This document shows positions 46,160 through 58,477 of a stretch of DNA of 64,000 nucleotides, piece after piece. The notes beneath the pieces were generated by a model, which worked only from the letters and a program-made list of their open reading frames with translations, was not told where the DNA came from and made no database searches. Source of the DNA: Astragalus membranaceus (Eukaryota; Streptophyta; Magnoliopsida; Fabales; Fabaceae); assembly GCA_039519185.1 (NCBI GenBank), contig CM076846.1, positions 188,527,068-188,591,067 of the forward strand. The letters are read 5' to 3'. The number at the start of each line of letters is the position of its first letter. The first letter of the stretch is position 1. A program made the position numbers and the translations under genes.

Positions 46160-46488
46160 ACCCTCAGACCCCCTAGTGGTCCTTCAAAGCCCCAGTGCTC
46201 CTTCAGACCCCAAGTGGTACTTCAGGGCTTAGGCAACCCCTTGGAGCCCCGGTTCTCCCTTAGAGCCCAAGTGCTCTTTCAGAGCCCCAGTGCTCCTCCA
46301 GATCCCCAGTGATCATTCTTTTTTGTTCTCGGTTAACACGCCAAGTGTTAATCGTCCCTCATTTCCCTAACTCATCTTCACCCTAAGCGGACAAAATTAG
46401 CGTCTATTCCATCTTTATTTTTATTTCTACTACGAAAATCTGAAAACCATTCACCTTTTCTAGTAAAATATAATTAAAGAGATGCAGC
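46160..46488 (+). other. Ogre B 3'UTR, part 2, and polypurine tract
   Basis: Starts with the ACCCT duplicate. Units like CCCCAGTGCTCCTTCAGA repeat to about 46310. The region ends AAAGAGATGCAGC directly before the LTR, the polypurine tract position. Confidence 0.7.
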
Positions 46489-49443
46489 TGTTATACCCCA
46501 ATTTTGTCCGATCTTTTTATCGCAATTGTTTTAGCCCCCGTGTCACAAGTCCATGGTATTTCGAGCGTTGTTTTGTTTTAATTTGGACTGGATTGTCCAA
46601 TTGGGCCTATGTCCAACATTTTGGGCTAGATTTTTAGAGGTTTTTCCAATTGGGCCTATGTCCAACCTTTTGGGCCTGATTTTGGTAGTTTGTCTAATTG
46701 GGCTTACGCTTAATATTTTGAACCAGTTTTTAGTAAGCGGGCTTATGTCTAATGTTTTGGGTCGTTTGTCTATTTGGGCCTACATCTAACTTTTGGGCCA
46801 ATTTTAATAAATGGGCCTGTGTCCGGTATTGTGGACCTAATTTAGCCATTTTGATCAAAAAGCCATAAAAAGAATAATAAAAAATAAAATAAAATCAGAA
46901 TTAAAAAATATTACAATATTACAAAAAGTCCAAAAATACAAAAAATAAAAACCCAAAAATACAAAAAAAAAAACATAAAATTCGAAAATCAAAAAACAAA
47001 AAGAAACAAAAAGAGGGCGCCTCAGCCCAAAAAAAAACCAGCAGCTGAACCCTAGCCCCTTTTCTTGCTCACCAAGCATCCACCTCCTCCAAACCAAGCC
47101 CAAAACCTGCAAAATAGGAAACAAAAGATGGAGAAGGATTAGAAAATTGATTCAAAAACCCTAAAATTTGCCTATATAAACAAGCTTGATTCAGACAGGA
47201 ATAGGGACAGAAATTCAGAGCAAAAGATTAGGGTTTTACACGGAAACCCTAATCATCCAAACACCTAAAAATCCAGAAACGAAGCATTGAACAATAAGCA
47301 GCAGCAGTAGCAGCAAGCAGCAGCAAACAGAAGATTTTTCAGAAGCTGGAATATAGGTTGGTGTTCCTTTTATTCATTTTTTTATACGAAAATTCAAAAG
47401 CATGTAGAGGTAGGTGTTTAATCTGTAATGCTCTAGTTTTTAGATGTTCATATACTAAATAATCATGTAATGTTTGTTTTTAGTATCCTCCCAGTGATAT
47501 GTATGTATATATTCGTCCTCTGTATAGATTAGGGTTAAAAAAATGGAATAAGTTTAGTTGTGAAAACATAGGGTTCAAAATCAGTGTTCAAAATAAAACG
47601 AAATTAGAAAAATTAGGGTTTAGTTAGTAAAAATCAGAATTAGTTTTGTTGCTTAGAAAAATGGAAATGGATTAGAAGATTAGTTTTGTTAATTTGTTTT
47701 AGAAAAAGAAATTAGGCAAAGGTTTAGTTAAATTTGGGTTTAGAGTTATTTTTAAATGAATGACTAAAGAAACGAGAAATCAAAAAAATCAGAAACAAAC
47801 ATCAAAAATATGGTAAGCAGAAATTAGGAATAGAAGAGAAGAAGAGATGTACAAAAAAGGAGAATCAGAACCGAAGCTTACCCCTTTTAGCTCCGACCAC
47901 TGTAGACGGTGGTCGTCCTCCCCAACCGTGCCGTCACCGTCAGTGAACACTGTCAATCCCACTGTCCCCGTCGCAAATCTCTGCCTGCAAGCCCCTTTGC
48001 GTCGTCGTTGCTATCACACAATACCAGTCAGTCCGGTTCGAACTCCTTGCCGTGAGCACAGTAGCATCACAGCGCCACCGTCACCAGCGTGTTCCTGGCC
48101 GTGACCAGTCCGGCGCGATTCCCGCCGTCGTCTCCTTCTCCTCCTCCGTCAGACTCTCTCTCCATCTCGCCTCTTCCCCTTTCGCATCTCTCTTTCTTCG
48201 TTCATCTCTCTCCCCAATTTCTGGCGTGAAACTCTCCCTCTCTCACCAGAAATTTTCGCACTCTCTCTCTCTCTCTCTCTCTCTGAGGGTGTTGGTGCGG
48301 CGCATAGAAGGAGAAGAATGAGAATTAGGGTTTGTTAAAATCCTCTGTTTCCTTTTATATTCAACCCTTTTGTTTTTTATTTTATTTTAAATTCAGGTTC
48401 ATATTTATACCACCCATTTTTAATTCGTAGACATCCCTATACTGAGTTTAGTTCCCAGGTCCGCTCGCGGACCCAAAAACATGAACTGCTGACCTCTATT
48501 ATTCGCACCCCTCATTTTAATAATACGACCCTCTTCTGCCAATTACACCCTATTTTACTACTTCATCCCTTTTTCGTTTTTACTTATTTCTTTTTTAAAA
48601 AACCTATAAAAATCCAAATAAATAAATAATCTCTAAAAAATAAATAGGGGATTAAGTCGACTGTACAGTCGGGTTAGTCAACGTTCTAGGATGAATGAGT
48701 TGTACAACTCAATAGTCCTAAAACCCCTAAAAAAGAAAAAAAAATATAAATAATAATAATAATTAATAAACCTTTTTTCCAAAAAAACGAACAGGGGATT
48801 AAGTCGGCCGTACGGCCGGGTTAGTCATCGTTTTAGGATGAATGAACCGTACGGCTCAAGAGTCCTAAAATCCCTATTCAAATAAAATCAAACCAACACA
48901 CATCAAACCATGTTCCAAACTTCCAAAACTCCATTTTTATAAAATAGGGGACTAAGTCGACTGTACAGACGGATTAGTCATCGTTCTAGGACGAATGAGC
49001 TGTACATCTCAATATTCCTAAAACCCCTATATTAAAAAATACCAACCAACAAACTTTTTCTACCCAAGAACTATGTAGCTTTGATATCTCCATCGCACCA
49101 GGAGATACGTAGGAGCGGGGGCCCACTCCTGTCAAGCACAAAAAATAAATAATTTATTAAGTCTTTTTAATTTCTTTTAATTCACAATAAAAATGGTAAA
49201 ATAAATATTTTCAAAATTAACATTCTTTTCACAACTAATTAGAAGGTAACCTTCATTAGGAAGGATGTCGTGGGGTGCTAATACCTTCCCCACGCATAAT
49301 CGACTCCCGAACCCAAATCTGGTCTCAAGGACCCTTATCCAAACCAAAGGGATTTTCCAATGTTTGCCCTTAAACTAAACTTTGGTGGCGGCTTCATTTT
49401 TGAACCTTCGAGGAATCCTCACCCGGATTTTTCGGGCGCTACG
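46489..49443 (+). repeat. Ogre B 3' LTR (2.96 kb)
   Basis: Starts TGTTATACCCCAATTTTGTC and ends GGGCGCTACG, where the canonical final A has become G. It lacks the MITE of the 5' LTR. Its hairpin module copy 2 reads GGCCGTACGGCC, a perfect palindrome. Confidence 0.92.
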
Positions 49444-49448
49444 GATAC

Positions 49449-50216
49449 TTTTTTAAATCATTGAAAGTCCGATAATAATTTCCACACTACTATTGTAAGG
49501 AAAAGTTCACGGTCCTCTACATCCTCAATTAGTTAGGCTTTTTTGGACCGATCACACCTAGGTTCAAAAATGAGGGCCATTAACAGCCCATTTAGTGGTC
49601 ATATAAGAATGGTCACTACTAAGTTGATGATAACTTTGACATGCCCTAAACACATTAATATATATTAGCGGTGACTTGAGTTTGTTATCGCAGATACACC
49701 TACCGGTGACACCAACATGACTGATCGACAAAGCCACCACCTTCAACCTCCCCCAAGCCTCTGGGGTTGGGCAAGAGCCCATGCATAGCTAAAAGTAGTT
49801 GTTTTCCTGTCTAGCCCAACTTTTCATTCATTAAAATCCATGTTATACCCTTGTTTCTGATACTTTTAAAAGGGATGTATTATGTATCACTTAAACGTTT
49901 AACAAATTAAAGATAAGATAAGATAAGATATGAGATGAGATAAGATAAGATAAGATAAGATAAGATAAGATAAGATAAGATAAGATAAGATAAGATAAGA
50001 TAAGATAAGAGTAGTCAATGGGACAATTTTTAAATAGGTAAGTCTTGTGTGTGGCTTATCGAAAAAAGAAAAAAAAGTCTTGTGTGTGTATCATTCTTTT
50101 TACTCTTGAGTCAGGGACTTTGTAAGGGTGATACCACATTTGGGGTGACATACAATCTTGTAATCATATTTGTGATAGTGAATTAAGTTTTCTTATAGGC
50201 AAATGTTAGTGGTTAG
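49449..50216. other. Host spacer with GATAA microsatellite
   Basis: No gene is seen. A pentanucleotide (AGATA)n run of about 20 units lies at 49911-50010, with one interrupted patch near 49930. The last five bases (GTTAG, 50212-50216) would be the left target duplication of element D. Confidence 0.75.
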
Positions 50217-51720
50217 TGATAACTCACAGAAATGTGAGTTATTTATACCAATTCAAATAAGAATTATCTCGATCCAAAAGTAATTTATGCAAATAAAAGT
50301 GGCAATTGTGTATAAGTTAGTTACAAATGCAATTAGCGGTGGAAATCATAATCTGGGCACACAAGTGCCACCTTGTGAACATCAACTTGTGTGCTAGTGT
50401 GCGGGATATTTTTAGTCGACTCAGTGCTGTGGGTAGTGCTGCGGCAGCATCGTGGTAGGCAGCTGGTGAAGGGCGCAGAAAGCAAGGCTTTGCAAGCGGC
50501 GTGAGTAAGAAAATGATGTTTTGTCTTTTGTGGGAATATATATCAGCATGACAGCGCATTAATGAGCCGCAAAAGGACAAACAGTCATGGATTTTAGGGT
50601 TGGCAGCACTATACCCGAATTGCATTGGCCCAATTAGTACTTCAAGTGAGAGAATATTCTATAAAAAGGAATTTTTTACCCTAGAAAGGGTACTGCGCAG
50701 AGTACGAGACATCCGCCACCACCATTCCCTAGGTGAGAGAGTACTGTTCCATTCATTCCATCACTGTACTTCGTCTTCCACAACCATCTTTCCACCATTT
50801 TCCGTGCAGAAACTCCATTGCTGAGTGCTGGCAACTCAGAATCAGCAGCACAGATCTTCATTCACACAGCACAGAAGCTCTAGAGCAGATCTACAGCAAT
50901 TGAAGCTTACTCTGAGCTTCATTTCGTTTGTATAATTCTGCATTCTTCTGTATACTCTGTTATCAGTGCTGTTACTATTTTGTTGGCTTCATTTATGGTA
51001 GTTAAGTTCTATTTTGGTATGGCTAAGCTCGTTATGAGCTAGATCTCTTTGTAGTCAAGACTATGGTGATGTAATTAGGATCTATTGATGTTTAATGTGA
51101 TTGGTGCTTGACAATTCATTAATTTGCATGAGTAAATGTTATACATCCTTTTTGAACTTGATCAATTTAATTGGGGTAATGTGCTTTAATTTCTGGAAAG
51201 GATTAAAGTGTTGATTTCGCAAAGTAACATAGTTTGACGAGTAATAGGAATATTACCCTTTCCTAGTGAAGAATAGGAATATGAAGCTAGGGCTATGGTG
51301 TGAACTGAAACATGCTTTTCACCCTACGGAATGAACCTCATGGGAGCTTAGGAATAAATAAACCTTGACAACATTTCGTTTTCCAGAGATAGGAATATCC
51401 ACATTCATTCTGCATACTGAATGTTGTCGTAGCATTAGTCACAACATCGCATCAATAGTGATTAATTACTGATCCTTGTCTTGGCTATACTCATTTCCCT
51501 GATTTCACCTCGTTATTCACTGTTTTACTATCCTAAACCTTTTATTTTAACCTTGGCACAACAATGAATTTTTACCATGCTTTTACTTTTACGTTTTACT
51601 CATTCATTCAAATGCTGCCAAGTGGAGTTAGTTATTAAACATTAATCCTCGTGGGATGATCTTTCTTGTCACTTTATTACTTGTTTGACTGTGTATACTT
51701 GCACACGTTTTTGCACAACA
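50217..51720 (+). repeat. Element D 5' LTR (1.5 kb)
   Basis: Starts TGATAACTCACAGAAATGTG and ends GCACAACA. A TATA-like TTCTATAAAAAGG lies at about 50647. The right partner is not in the window; the boundaries come from the primer site and similarity to the start of element E. Confidence 0.8.
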
Positions 51721-51725
51721 AGTTT

Positions 51726-51744
51726 TTGGCGTCGTTGCCGGGGA
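51726..51744 (+). other. Primer binding site of element D (tRNA-Asp type)
   Basis: TTGGCGTCGTTGCCGGGGA, one base different from the element G site and identical to that of element E. Confidence 0.85.
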
Positions 51745-51839
51745 TTAATTGATTTAATTTCTAAGTCATAGTAGTATTTGTTTTAGTGAGTTTTGTTTCT
51801 CACCTGTTGTGTTGTGAATTTCAGTTTTAAGAGAATTGT

Positions 51840-53262
51840 ATGCGCAGAACTCACGGGCCAGAGCATCCTCTTGATCTTGAGATTGAAAGAACAGCAAGGA
51901 GGTTGAGAAGAGAGGCTAGAGAGAGACTTGAAGCGCTGCAAGCAGCCCAAATGGCAGAACCAAATCGTCATGTGATACCTGTGATTCAGGTAGATCCTGA
52001 AGGGCGTGCAATTGTGGTCCAGACACCAACAAACATCGAAATGGCCAATGTTAAAGAGACGCCTATGAGGGATTATGCTGTATTTGATCCTACCACCATG
52101 GATACTGGCATTGTGACACCTGCTCTCAATGCTACCCATTTTGAATTCAAGCCAATGATGTTTCAAATGCTGCAAACAGTGGGGCAATTCGCTGGAGGGC
52201 CTACTGAAGACCATCACTTGCATTTGAGACAATACCTTGAAGTCTGCAGCAATTTTAAGATGCCAGGGGTGACTGAGGATGCATTCAGGCTAAGGCTATT
52301 TCCTTATTCATTGAAGGATAGAGCCAAGGCGTGGTTGAATTCTTTGGAACCCAACTTGGTGGATAGTTGGAACAAAATGGATGAGAAATTTCTAGTTAAG
52401 TATTTCCCTCCTGTCAAGAATGCAAGAATGAGGAATGATATCACATCTTTCAGGTAACAAGAGGATGAATCTTTATATGAAGCCTGGGAGAGATTCAAGG
52501 AAGTGCTCAGAAAGTGCCCACGTCATGGCATTCCTTTTGCTATCCAACTGGAGACATTTTATAATGGTCTAATTCCTCAATCTAGGCTGTTGTTAGATGC
52601 TTCTGCAGGAGGTGCTATTCTGAATCATTCCTATAATGAAGCCTATGATCTGGTGGAAACAATTTCTGCCAACAGTTATCAATGGCCCACTGCCAGAGTC
52701 AGTGCTGCTAAAAAGGTTGCTGGAATTCATGAAGTGTCTGAAATGACTGCTCTGTCTGCACAAGTAGCTTCCCTCACCAATATGCTGAAGAGTCTATGTA
52801 CTGCTCCTGCTCCATCTGCTGCCAATGTTGCTGCTGCTTCTGCATCTGCAGAAACAACAGTTGTAGAGAAATCTGATGCACCAAATTGTGTGTATTGCAA
52901 TGGGGGGCATTTGTTTGAAGAGTGCCTAGGGAACCCTATCTCTGTCAATTATATTGGGATCTTCAACAAGAACAATAACCCCTAATCCAACACATACAAC
53001 CCAGGGTGGAGGAGCCATCCAAATTTCTCATGGAAAGACAAGGGAGACACAAATGCAGCACTCGTTCAAGCTAAACCTCCTACACCACCAGGATTTCCTG
53101 CACAACCTACTCTCAAGCCTTATGCTGACAACTCTTTGGCTGAGGCACTCAAAGCGTTCATGAATGAAACTAAAGCCCAGTACCAAAGCCAAGGAGCAGC
53201 TATCAAGAATTTAGAAAATAAAATTGGTCAAATTGCAACTGCAATTACAACTAGGCCAAGTG
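51840..53262 (+). pseudogene. Athila gag, element D
   Basis: Capsid precursor. It starts MRRTHGPEHPLDLEIERTAR after the leader. The core reads FEFKPMMFQMLQTVGQFAG, DHHLHLRQYLEVC, FPYSLKDRAKAWLNSL, then after a TAA at 52455 the same frame continues DESLYEAWERFKEVLRKCP, TFYNGL and NHSYNEAYDLVE. A zinc-knuckle-like CVYCNGGHLFEEC follows. A TAA at 52983 sits within NPYSN-like sequence, and the frame goes on through YNPGWRSHPNFSW and a coiled-coil KNLENKIGQIATAI. One extra T near 53262 shifts into the protease-side frame. Only three point lesions separate it from an open gene. Confidence 0.88.
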
Positions 53263-54134
53263 GTACTTTTGCCGAGCACTACTGAGCAAGCAAATCCACC
53301 TGGTAATGAGAAACGTAAGGCCATTATACTCAGAAGTGGTAAGGAAACTGCTGCCTTACCTACAGTTGCTGATACAGGTGTTGTTCCAGATGCTACCAGC
53401 ACTGGTGCAGAGCCTGTTGTTGTGAATTCTGATGCTACAGCAGATGCTGCCACTCCAGCAGTAATTATTCCCCAGAAGTTGATTCCTGAAAGGCCACCGC
53501 CACCTTTTCCTCAAAGGTTAAAGAAGGCTAATCATGATAAACAATTCGGGAAGTTCATGGAGATCCTTAAACAACTCCACATAAACATTCCACTGGTGGA
53601 CGCTCTGCAACAAATGTCAAACTACACCAAATTCATGAAAGATGTTTTAACTAAAAGAAAGAGACTTGGTGAGTTTGAAACTGTAGCCATGACTCAAGAA
53701 ACCAGCATGCTGCTACATAGTAAGGCCTACCACAGGGTGCAAGCATCAATTTGATGCCCAAATCAATTTTTCAAAAGCTAGGAATCGGCGAAGCAAGACC
53801 TACCACAGTAACCCTTTCATTGGCTGATAGATCAATTGTTTATCCTGAAGGTAAAATTGAAGATGTTTTAATTAAAGTTGATAAATTTGTATTTCCTGTG
53901 GATTTTATAATACTTGATTTTGAGGCTGACAAGGATGTGCCAATTATCCTTGGAAGACCAATTTTGGCTACAGGTAGGACCTTGATTGATGTTCACAAAG
54001 GGGAGCTGACTATGAGAGTCAATGACCAAGAGGTCACATTCAATGTGCTGAATGATATGAAGTACCCAGAAGACAGCACCAGTAATGCAGAGTGCAACTT
54101 TGTCTCTGCTGTTGACAGCTTAGTTCAGAAATAG
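53263..54134 (+). pseudogene. Athila protease region, element D, active site lost
   Basis: Begins with the gag-protease linker STTEQANPPGNEKRKAIILR, followed by RSGKE, then RPPPPFPQRL, KQFGKFMEILKQLHINIPLV and a run to ETSMLLHSKAYHR. A deletion near 53735 then joins directly to GASINLMPKSIF in another frame. The segment that should carry the catalytic Asp of the D-x-G-A-S motif is missing. The downstream half (ADRSIVYPEGKIEDVLIKVD, PIILGRPILATGRTLIDV) is intact to the stop at 54132. It cannot act as a protease. Confidence 0.85.
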
Positions 54135-55620
54135 TTGCTGCTGCAACACGATGTGCTGAACAAGAACTTGGGCACCTGAAATTGAAAGAGTTGAAGAAAG
54201 AGGGGCCGGCCAAACTCAATGTGGATAAACCAGAGATTCAAAGATGGGCAAAAAGGTATGAATCTTTGGAGCTAACTTCCGAAAGCTTCAAAGATAACAT
54301 ACCTTCCATTGAGAAACTGCCCAAATTTGAGTTGAAACAGCTTCCTCCACACTTGAAGTATGCTTATCTGGGGAGTGAAGATACCCTCCCTGTGATTATT
54401 GCTGCTAGGTTGAGTGCCACCCAAGAGGAGGAATTACTTGGTACCCTGAAAAAGCACAAGAAGGCCATTGGCTGGAAGATGTCTGACATTAAAGGGTTAA
54501 GTCCTACTTTGTGCATGCACAGAATCTGTTTGGAAAAGAATTCCAAAAATAGCATTGAAGCACAAAGGAGGCTGAACCCAATAATGAAGGAAGTTGTCAG
54601 GAAAGAGATAATTAAATGCCTGAATGCGGGAATAATTTATCCCGTTGCTGACAGCACTTGGGTGAGCCCTATTCAGTGTGTTCCTAAAAGAGGAGGAGTT
54701 ACCGTGGTTCAGAATGAAAAGAATGAGCTGATACCTACCAGGACAGTCACTGGCTGGAGAATTTGTATGGACTACAGGAAACTCAACAAAGCCACCAAGA
54801 AGGATCATTTCCCTCTCCCTTTCATTGATCAAATGCTTGACAGGCTTGCAGGGAAGGAGTTTTACTGTTTCCTTGACGGCTACTCAGGTTACAACCAGAT
54901 TGCTATTGCCCCAGAGGATCAAGAGAAGACCACATTTACCTGCCCCTATGGCACCTTTTCCTTCAGAAGGATGCCCTTTGGGTTATGCAACGCTCCAGCT
55001 ACTTTTCAAAGGTGTATGATGGCCATCTTCTCTGATTTCATTGAAAAATCTATGGAGGTATTCATGGATGACTTTTCTGTCTTTGGAGACAATTTTCAAG
55101 CATGTTTGCTAAATCTTGAAGATATCTTAAGTAGATGTGATGAAAGAAATTTGGTCCTCAATTGGGAGAAGTGCCATTTCATGGTACAAGAAGGAATTGT
55201 CTTGGGACACAAGATATCAAAGAAGGGAATAGAAGTAGACAAAGCAAAAGTTGAAGTAATCGAAAAATTGCCACCCCCACATCAGTTAAAGGAATCAGAA
55301 GCTTTCTTGGACATGCTGGGTTTTATAGAAGGTTCTTCAAAGATTTTTCAAAGATCTCTAAGCCATTGTGTATGCTGCTGTAGCATGACACTGTTTTTGA
55401 TTTTGAAGAAAAATGCCTGGCAGCATTCAACAAACTCAAGGAAGCACTGGTGACAGCACCAGATTGGAGAAAGCCTTTTGAACTGATGTGTGATGCTAGC
55501 GACTATGCTATAGGACCTGTACTGGGTCAAAGGCATGGCAAAGTGTTTTACTCCATACACTACGCTAGCAAAACTCTTGTAGATGCTCAATTGAATTATA
55601 CAACTACTGAAAAAGAGCTG
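54135..55620 (+). pseudogene. Athila reverse transcriptase and start of RNase H, element D
   Basis: After a frame change near 54128 a 423-codon stretch reads LKYAYLGSEDTLPVIIAA, GWKMSDIKGLSPTLCMHRI, SPIQCVPKRGG, ICMDYRKLNKATKKDHFPLP, FCFLDGYSGYNQI-like FLDGYSGYNQIAI, GTFSFRRMPFGLCNAPATFQ and the catalytic FMDDFSVFG. The frame shifts near 55300, just before GFYRR, and a TAG interrupts LLxHDTVFDF near 55380. The RNase H (LMCDASDYAIG, YASKTLVDAQLNYTTTEKEL) is cut at 55620 by element E and resumes at 61298. Confidence 0.9.
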
Positions 55621-57025
55621 TGATAACTCTCCATTAGTATAGTTATCTACGCATTTCTACTCTTAAATCATTGAAAGTTTGCATGCTCAGACTAGGAGGT
55701 ATGTGAATATTTGTGTTAAATCAAGGAAAAGGGAGTCAAGAACTGAAATGGATTTAATTTGGCACAATTGGTGCCCTTGTGAAATTTCTGATGTTTTCTA
55801 ACCAAGTGCTATAGCATCAGATGCTATAGCATCCCTGTGCGCAGCAGAGCTGGGACCCACTTGAAGACAGCAGCAGAAAGCAGATCTGCAGTGAATCCTA
55901 ATCTGTCCAGTCAGCGCCTCCCTATTGCCACAATCCATGTTGATGTAGCCACTCTCCTACCACTTGCTCTACACCACTTGTCCACTTGCAAGAGACAACA
56001 TGCTTTAGTTGGTGAAAAGAAAGACCCACTTGTCCACTTGCTTCATCCACTTGCAAGAATGGAGAAAAAGCTCAACTATAAAGGAAAGCTCCACTTCTGC
56101 ACTTCATCATGGACTTCCAGCACGAAATTATCTGGTTTAGAAGAGGAAAAATACAGTGATAAGCTGTCCTCTTGCATCCATGGAAGATCCATCATCAAAC
56201 CCGTTAGAAGATTCTATTCTGCTCATGCTATAGCACTGTCAGCACACTAGTTCATGCGTAGGAGTTGGACGAGTGTATCTTTTGCGCATTCTTCTTCTAC
56301 TTTCTGTTTTGTTGACATGAACTCCATTATTTGAAAGTTGTTGATATTGGTAAACATGAGCTAAACACCTTTTAGTTGGATTGCTTAAGCTTTGTAATGA
56401 ATCTTTATGTGCTAGTAATATAATATTATGATGTATGCATTTTAATCTTTGTGTTTTAATTCTTTCAAACCTGTTTTGGGACTAATCAAATAAAATAGGT
56501 AGATTCATGGGTTCAGAAATGGTTCATGGATTGATCTCAAAGATTGATGTGAGTGAGTGGTTGTTTTAAGCACACTTAGAACAATCCTTGCCCAGACCTA
56601 GACATAGGAGGGCTTAGTTCATAGAGTGAATATTGTGGGCTCTTTAATAGACAAAGGTGAACTTACTTGAAGCCTAGACATAGGATCTTGTCACAAAACC
56701 TTGGTGAAAGTGACCGAAAGGCACGCAACATATGCTACAGCACTGAATGCTATAGCATCTAATGCTATAGCACCAACACAGAAGAGAAATTACTTAGTAA
56801 AAGCAATCCAACTAGGTCTTCACCATATAGTTTTCCTTTTTATTTCCTTGCAAACCAAACCTTTATTTTACTGTTTCCAAATATTGTGTTTTACCTTACA
56901 CAGTGATTTGCTAAGTTATGACAACTGTAAATTAAATACAATCCCTATGGGTTTGACCTGTATTTCTACTGTATTACTTGTTGCGACTGCGTATACGTGC
57001 GCATCTGTTTGTAAAACCCATAACA
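55621..57025 (+). repeat. Element E 5' LTR
   Basis: Starts TGATAACTCTCCATTAGTAT and ends AACCCATAACA. It holds about 120 bases near 55870-56000 that are deleted in the 3' LTR. A TATA-like AACTATAAAGG lies near 56073. Confidence 0.9.
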
Positions 57026-57030
57026 AGTTT

Positions 57031-57050
57031 TTGGCGTCGTTGCCGGGGAT
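57031..57050 (+). other. Primer binding site of element E (tRNA-Asp type)
   Basis: TTGGCGTCGTTGCCGGGGAT five bases after the LTR end, identical in core to that of element D. Confidence 0.88.
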
Positions 57051-57379
57051 TGAAATTAATTTTACTGTTGAAATTCTTAGCATAATAGTGTAGCTTTTAC
57101 TCTGGTGTTTGTTTCTGATGCTACAGCACAGGATGCTATAGCATATGCACAGGCTCAATTCACCAGAATTTCAACTTGATCCTGTGATAGTTAATTTCTA
57201 TTGTTTAGTTGGTAAGTTTAGTTAGTTTAGATTATGTTGTTTAGTGTGTTCTGTGTTTCAACAATTTTTTTTCTCTCTAATTTGTATTGTACTTTGTGTT
57301 TGTAATATGTTCTCTTTGTTGTTTTTAGTGTCACTATTTGTGTTTAGTGATTTGTGAAAAAAAAATCTCACTTTATGCC

Positions 57380-58075
57380 ATGGACCACTGGAGTTTTTAC
57401 TATATGCAAGACTTGAATGCTCAACAACAATGTTTCAATTATGATTCCCATGGGAATGAACATGAAAGGGGTTGTTATGAGACAAATCCATTTTCTCAAG
57501 CTCAAACCGAAAGATTACATGAGGACAACTCTAGCTTAAAAGAACTCTTAGCTCAATCCATTGAATTTATGAAGGTGGAGCGTGACAGCTTTGAAAGGGG
57601 CTGTTATGAGACAAATTTCATGCCCATGATAACTCCAAATATGGATTGTGGCATGGGAAACTTTGTGTGTGAGCAATAACCAAGTTGTCAAGCTCAAACC
57701 GAAGGATTCCAAGAGACCATCTCCAACTTCCACGAATTTGTAGCTCAATCTCTTGAGGATATAAAAGTGGCTAGTGACAACTTTCAAGTGTCATGTAAGA
57801 ATATAGAGGCTCACCTTATGACAATTATGGAGCATATAAAAAAAGAAAGTTGTATTGAAGAGGTGGTTGAGCAAGAGGAAGAAAAAGAGAGTGTAGAGTG
57901 TGAACTTGAATGTGGTCATTTGGAAATAGTGGAAGAAAATATAAAAAATTGTGTAGTTGTAGAACAAGAAAATTTCAAAAATAGTGGTGACAAGGAAGAA
58001 AGGCCAAGGTTGAGGTATGTAACAATTGAGTCTCAAATCTTGGTAATTGAAAAAAAAGAGTCTTCCGCAAAATGA
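57380..58075 (+). pseudogene. Element E ORF a: coiled-coil, gag-like protein
   Basis: From the Met at 57380 (MDHWSFYYMQDLNAQQQCF) the frame has two imperfect repeats: ERGCYETNPFSQAQTERL at residues about 30-47 and ERGCYETNFMPMI at about 76-88, with related AQTEGF later. A TAA at 57677 interrupts, and the same frame continues to 58075 with a Glu-rich coiled-coil tail (EEVVEQEEEKESVECELE). I recognise no enzymatic motif. Length, position after the primer site and style resemble the gag-like frame of element G. It may be a structural protein remnant; function is not established. Confidence 0.55.
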
Positions 58076-58273
58076 GCATCAATTTTTTCAAGAGAGGGGG
58101 AATTCCTATCCCAAATGCTTATTGGTTGGGGCATGGGAACACTTGCTTTCCTATGCCAAATACGTGGGATTTCTAACAAAAAGGAGAAAGCGGAAGGATG
58201 ATATTTTCTTCTTGTCCTATTATCCACCCTAACTTGGGTTTTGAATATCAAGTCTAGCTAAAAACTATAAATT

Positions 58274-58297
58274 AAGCGCTACTGGGAGGCAACCCAG
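58274..58297 (+). other. Athila post-ORF hairpin, copy 3 (element E)
   Basis: AAGCGCT is followed by CTGGG-AGGCAA-CCCAG (58282-58297), a perfect 5-bp stem. It lies about 200 bases after ORF a. Confidence 0.7.
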
Positions 58298-58477
58298 ATT
58301 TTTAGGACTAGTTGTGTTTTCTGTGTGTTTTTTATTTTTAATTTTGCAGGTATGAATAAGAGGCCTTGTGGTATGTATGTGTTGTCAATTATGCAAGAAT
58401 TTTGATGCTGTAGCACCATGTGCTACAACACTCGTGACTGAGGTGTTGAACATGTAGTCCAAATAGTCAAAAAAAAT

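Larger units (their letters stand above)
17920..49443 (+). mobile_element. Ogre element B, full length with nested insertions
   Basis: A 31.5-kb unit bounded by direct LTRs (17920-21236, 46489-49443) and the 5-bp target duplication GATAC (17915-17919 and 49444-49448). Subtracting the MITE, element G, the copia solo LTR and element T leaves about 17 kb, normal for Ogre. Order: LTR, tRNA-Arg-type primer site, leader, ORF1, gag, protease plus G-patch, intron, RT, RNase H, second RNase H, integrase, hairpin-rich 3'UTR, polypurine tract, LTR. In the first 290 bases the LTRs differ at about 3% of positions, so insertion is not recent. All reading frames contain stops or frameshifts. Confidence 0.92.
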
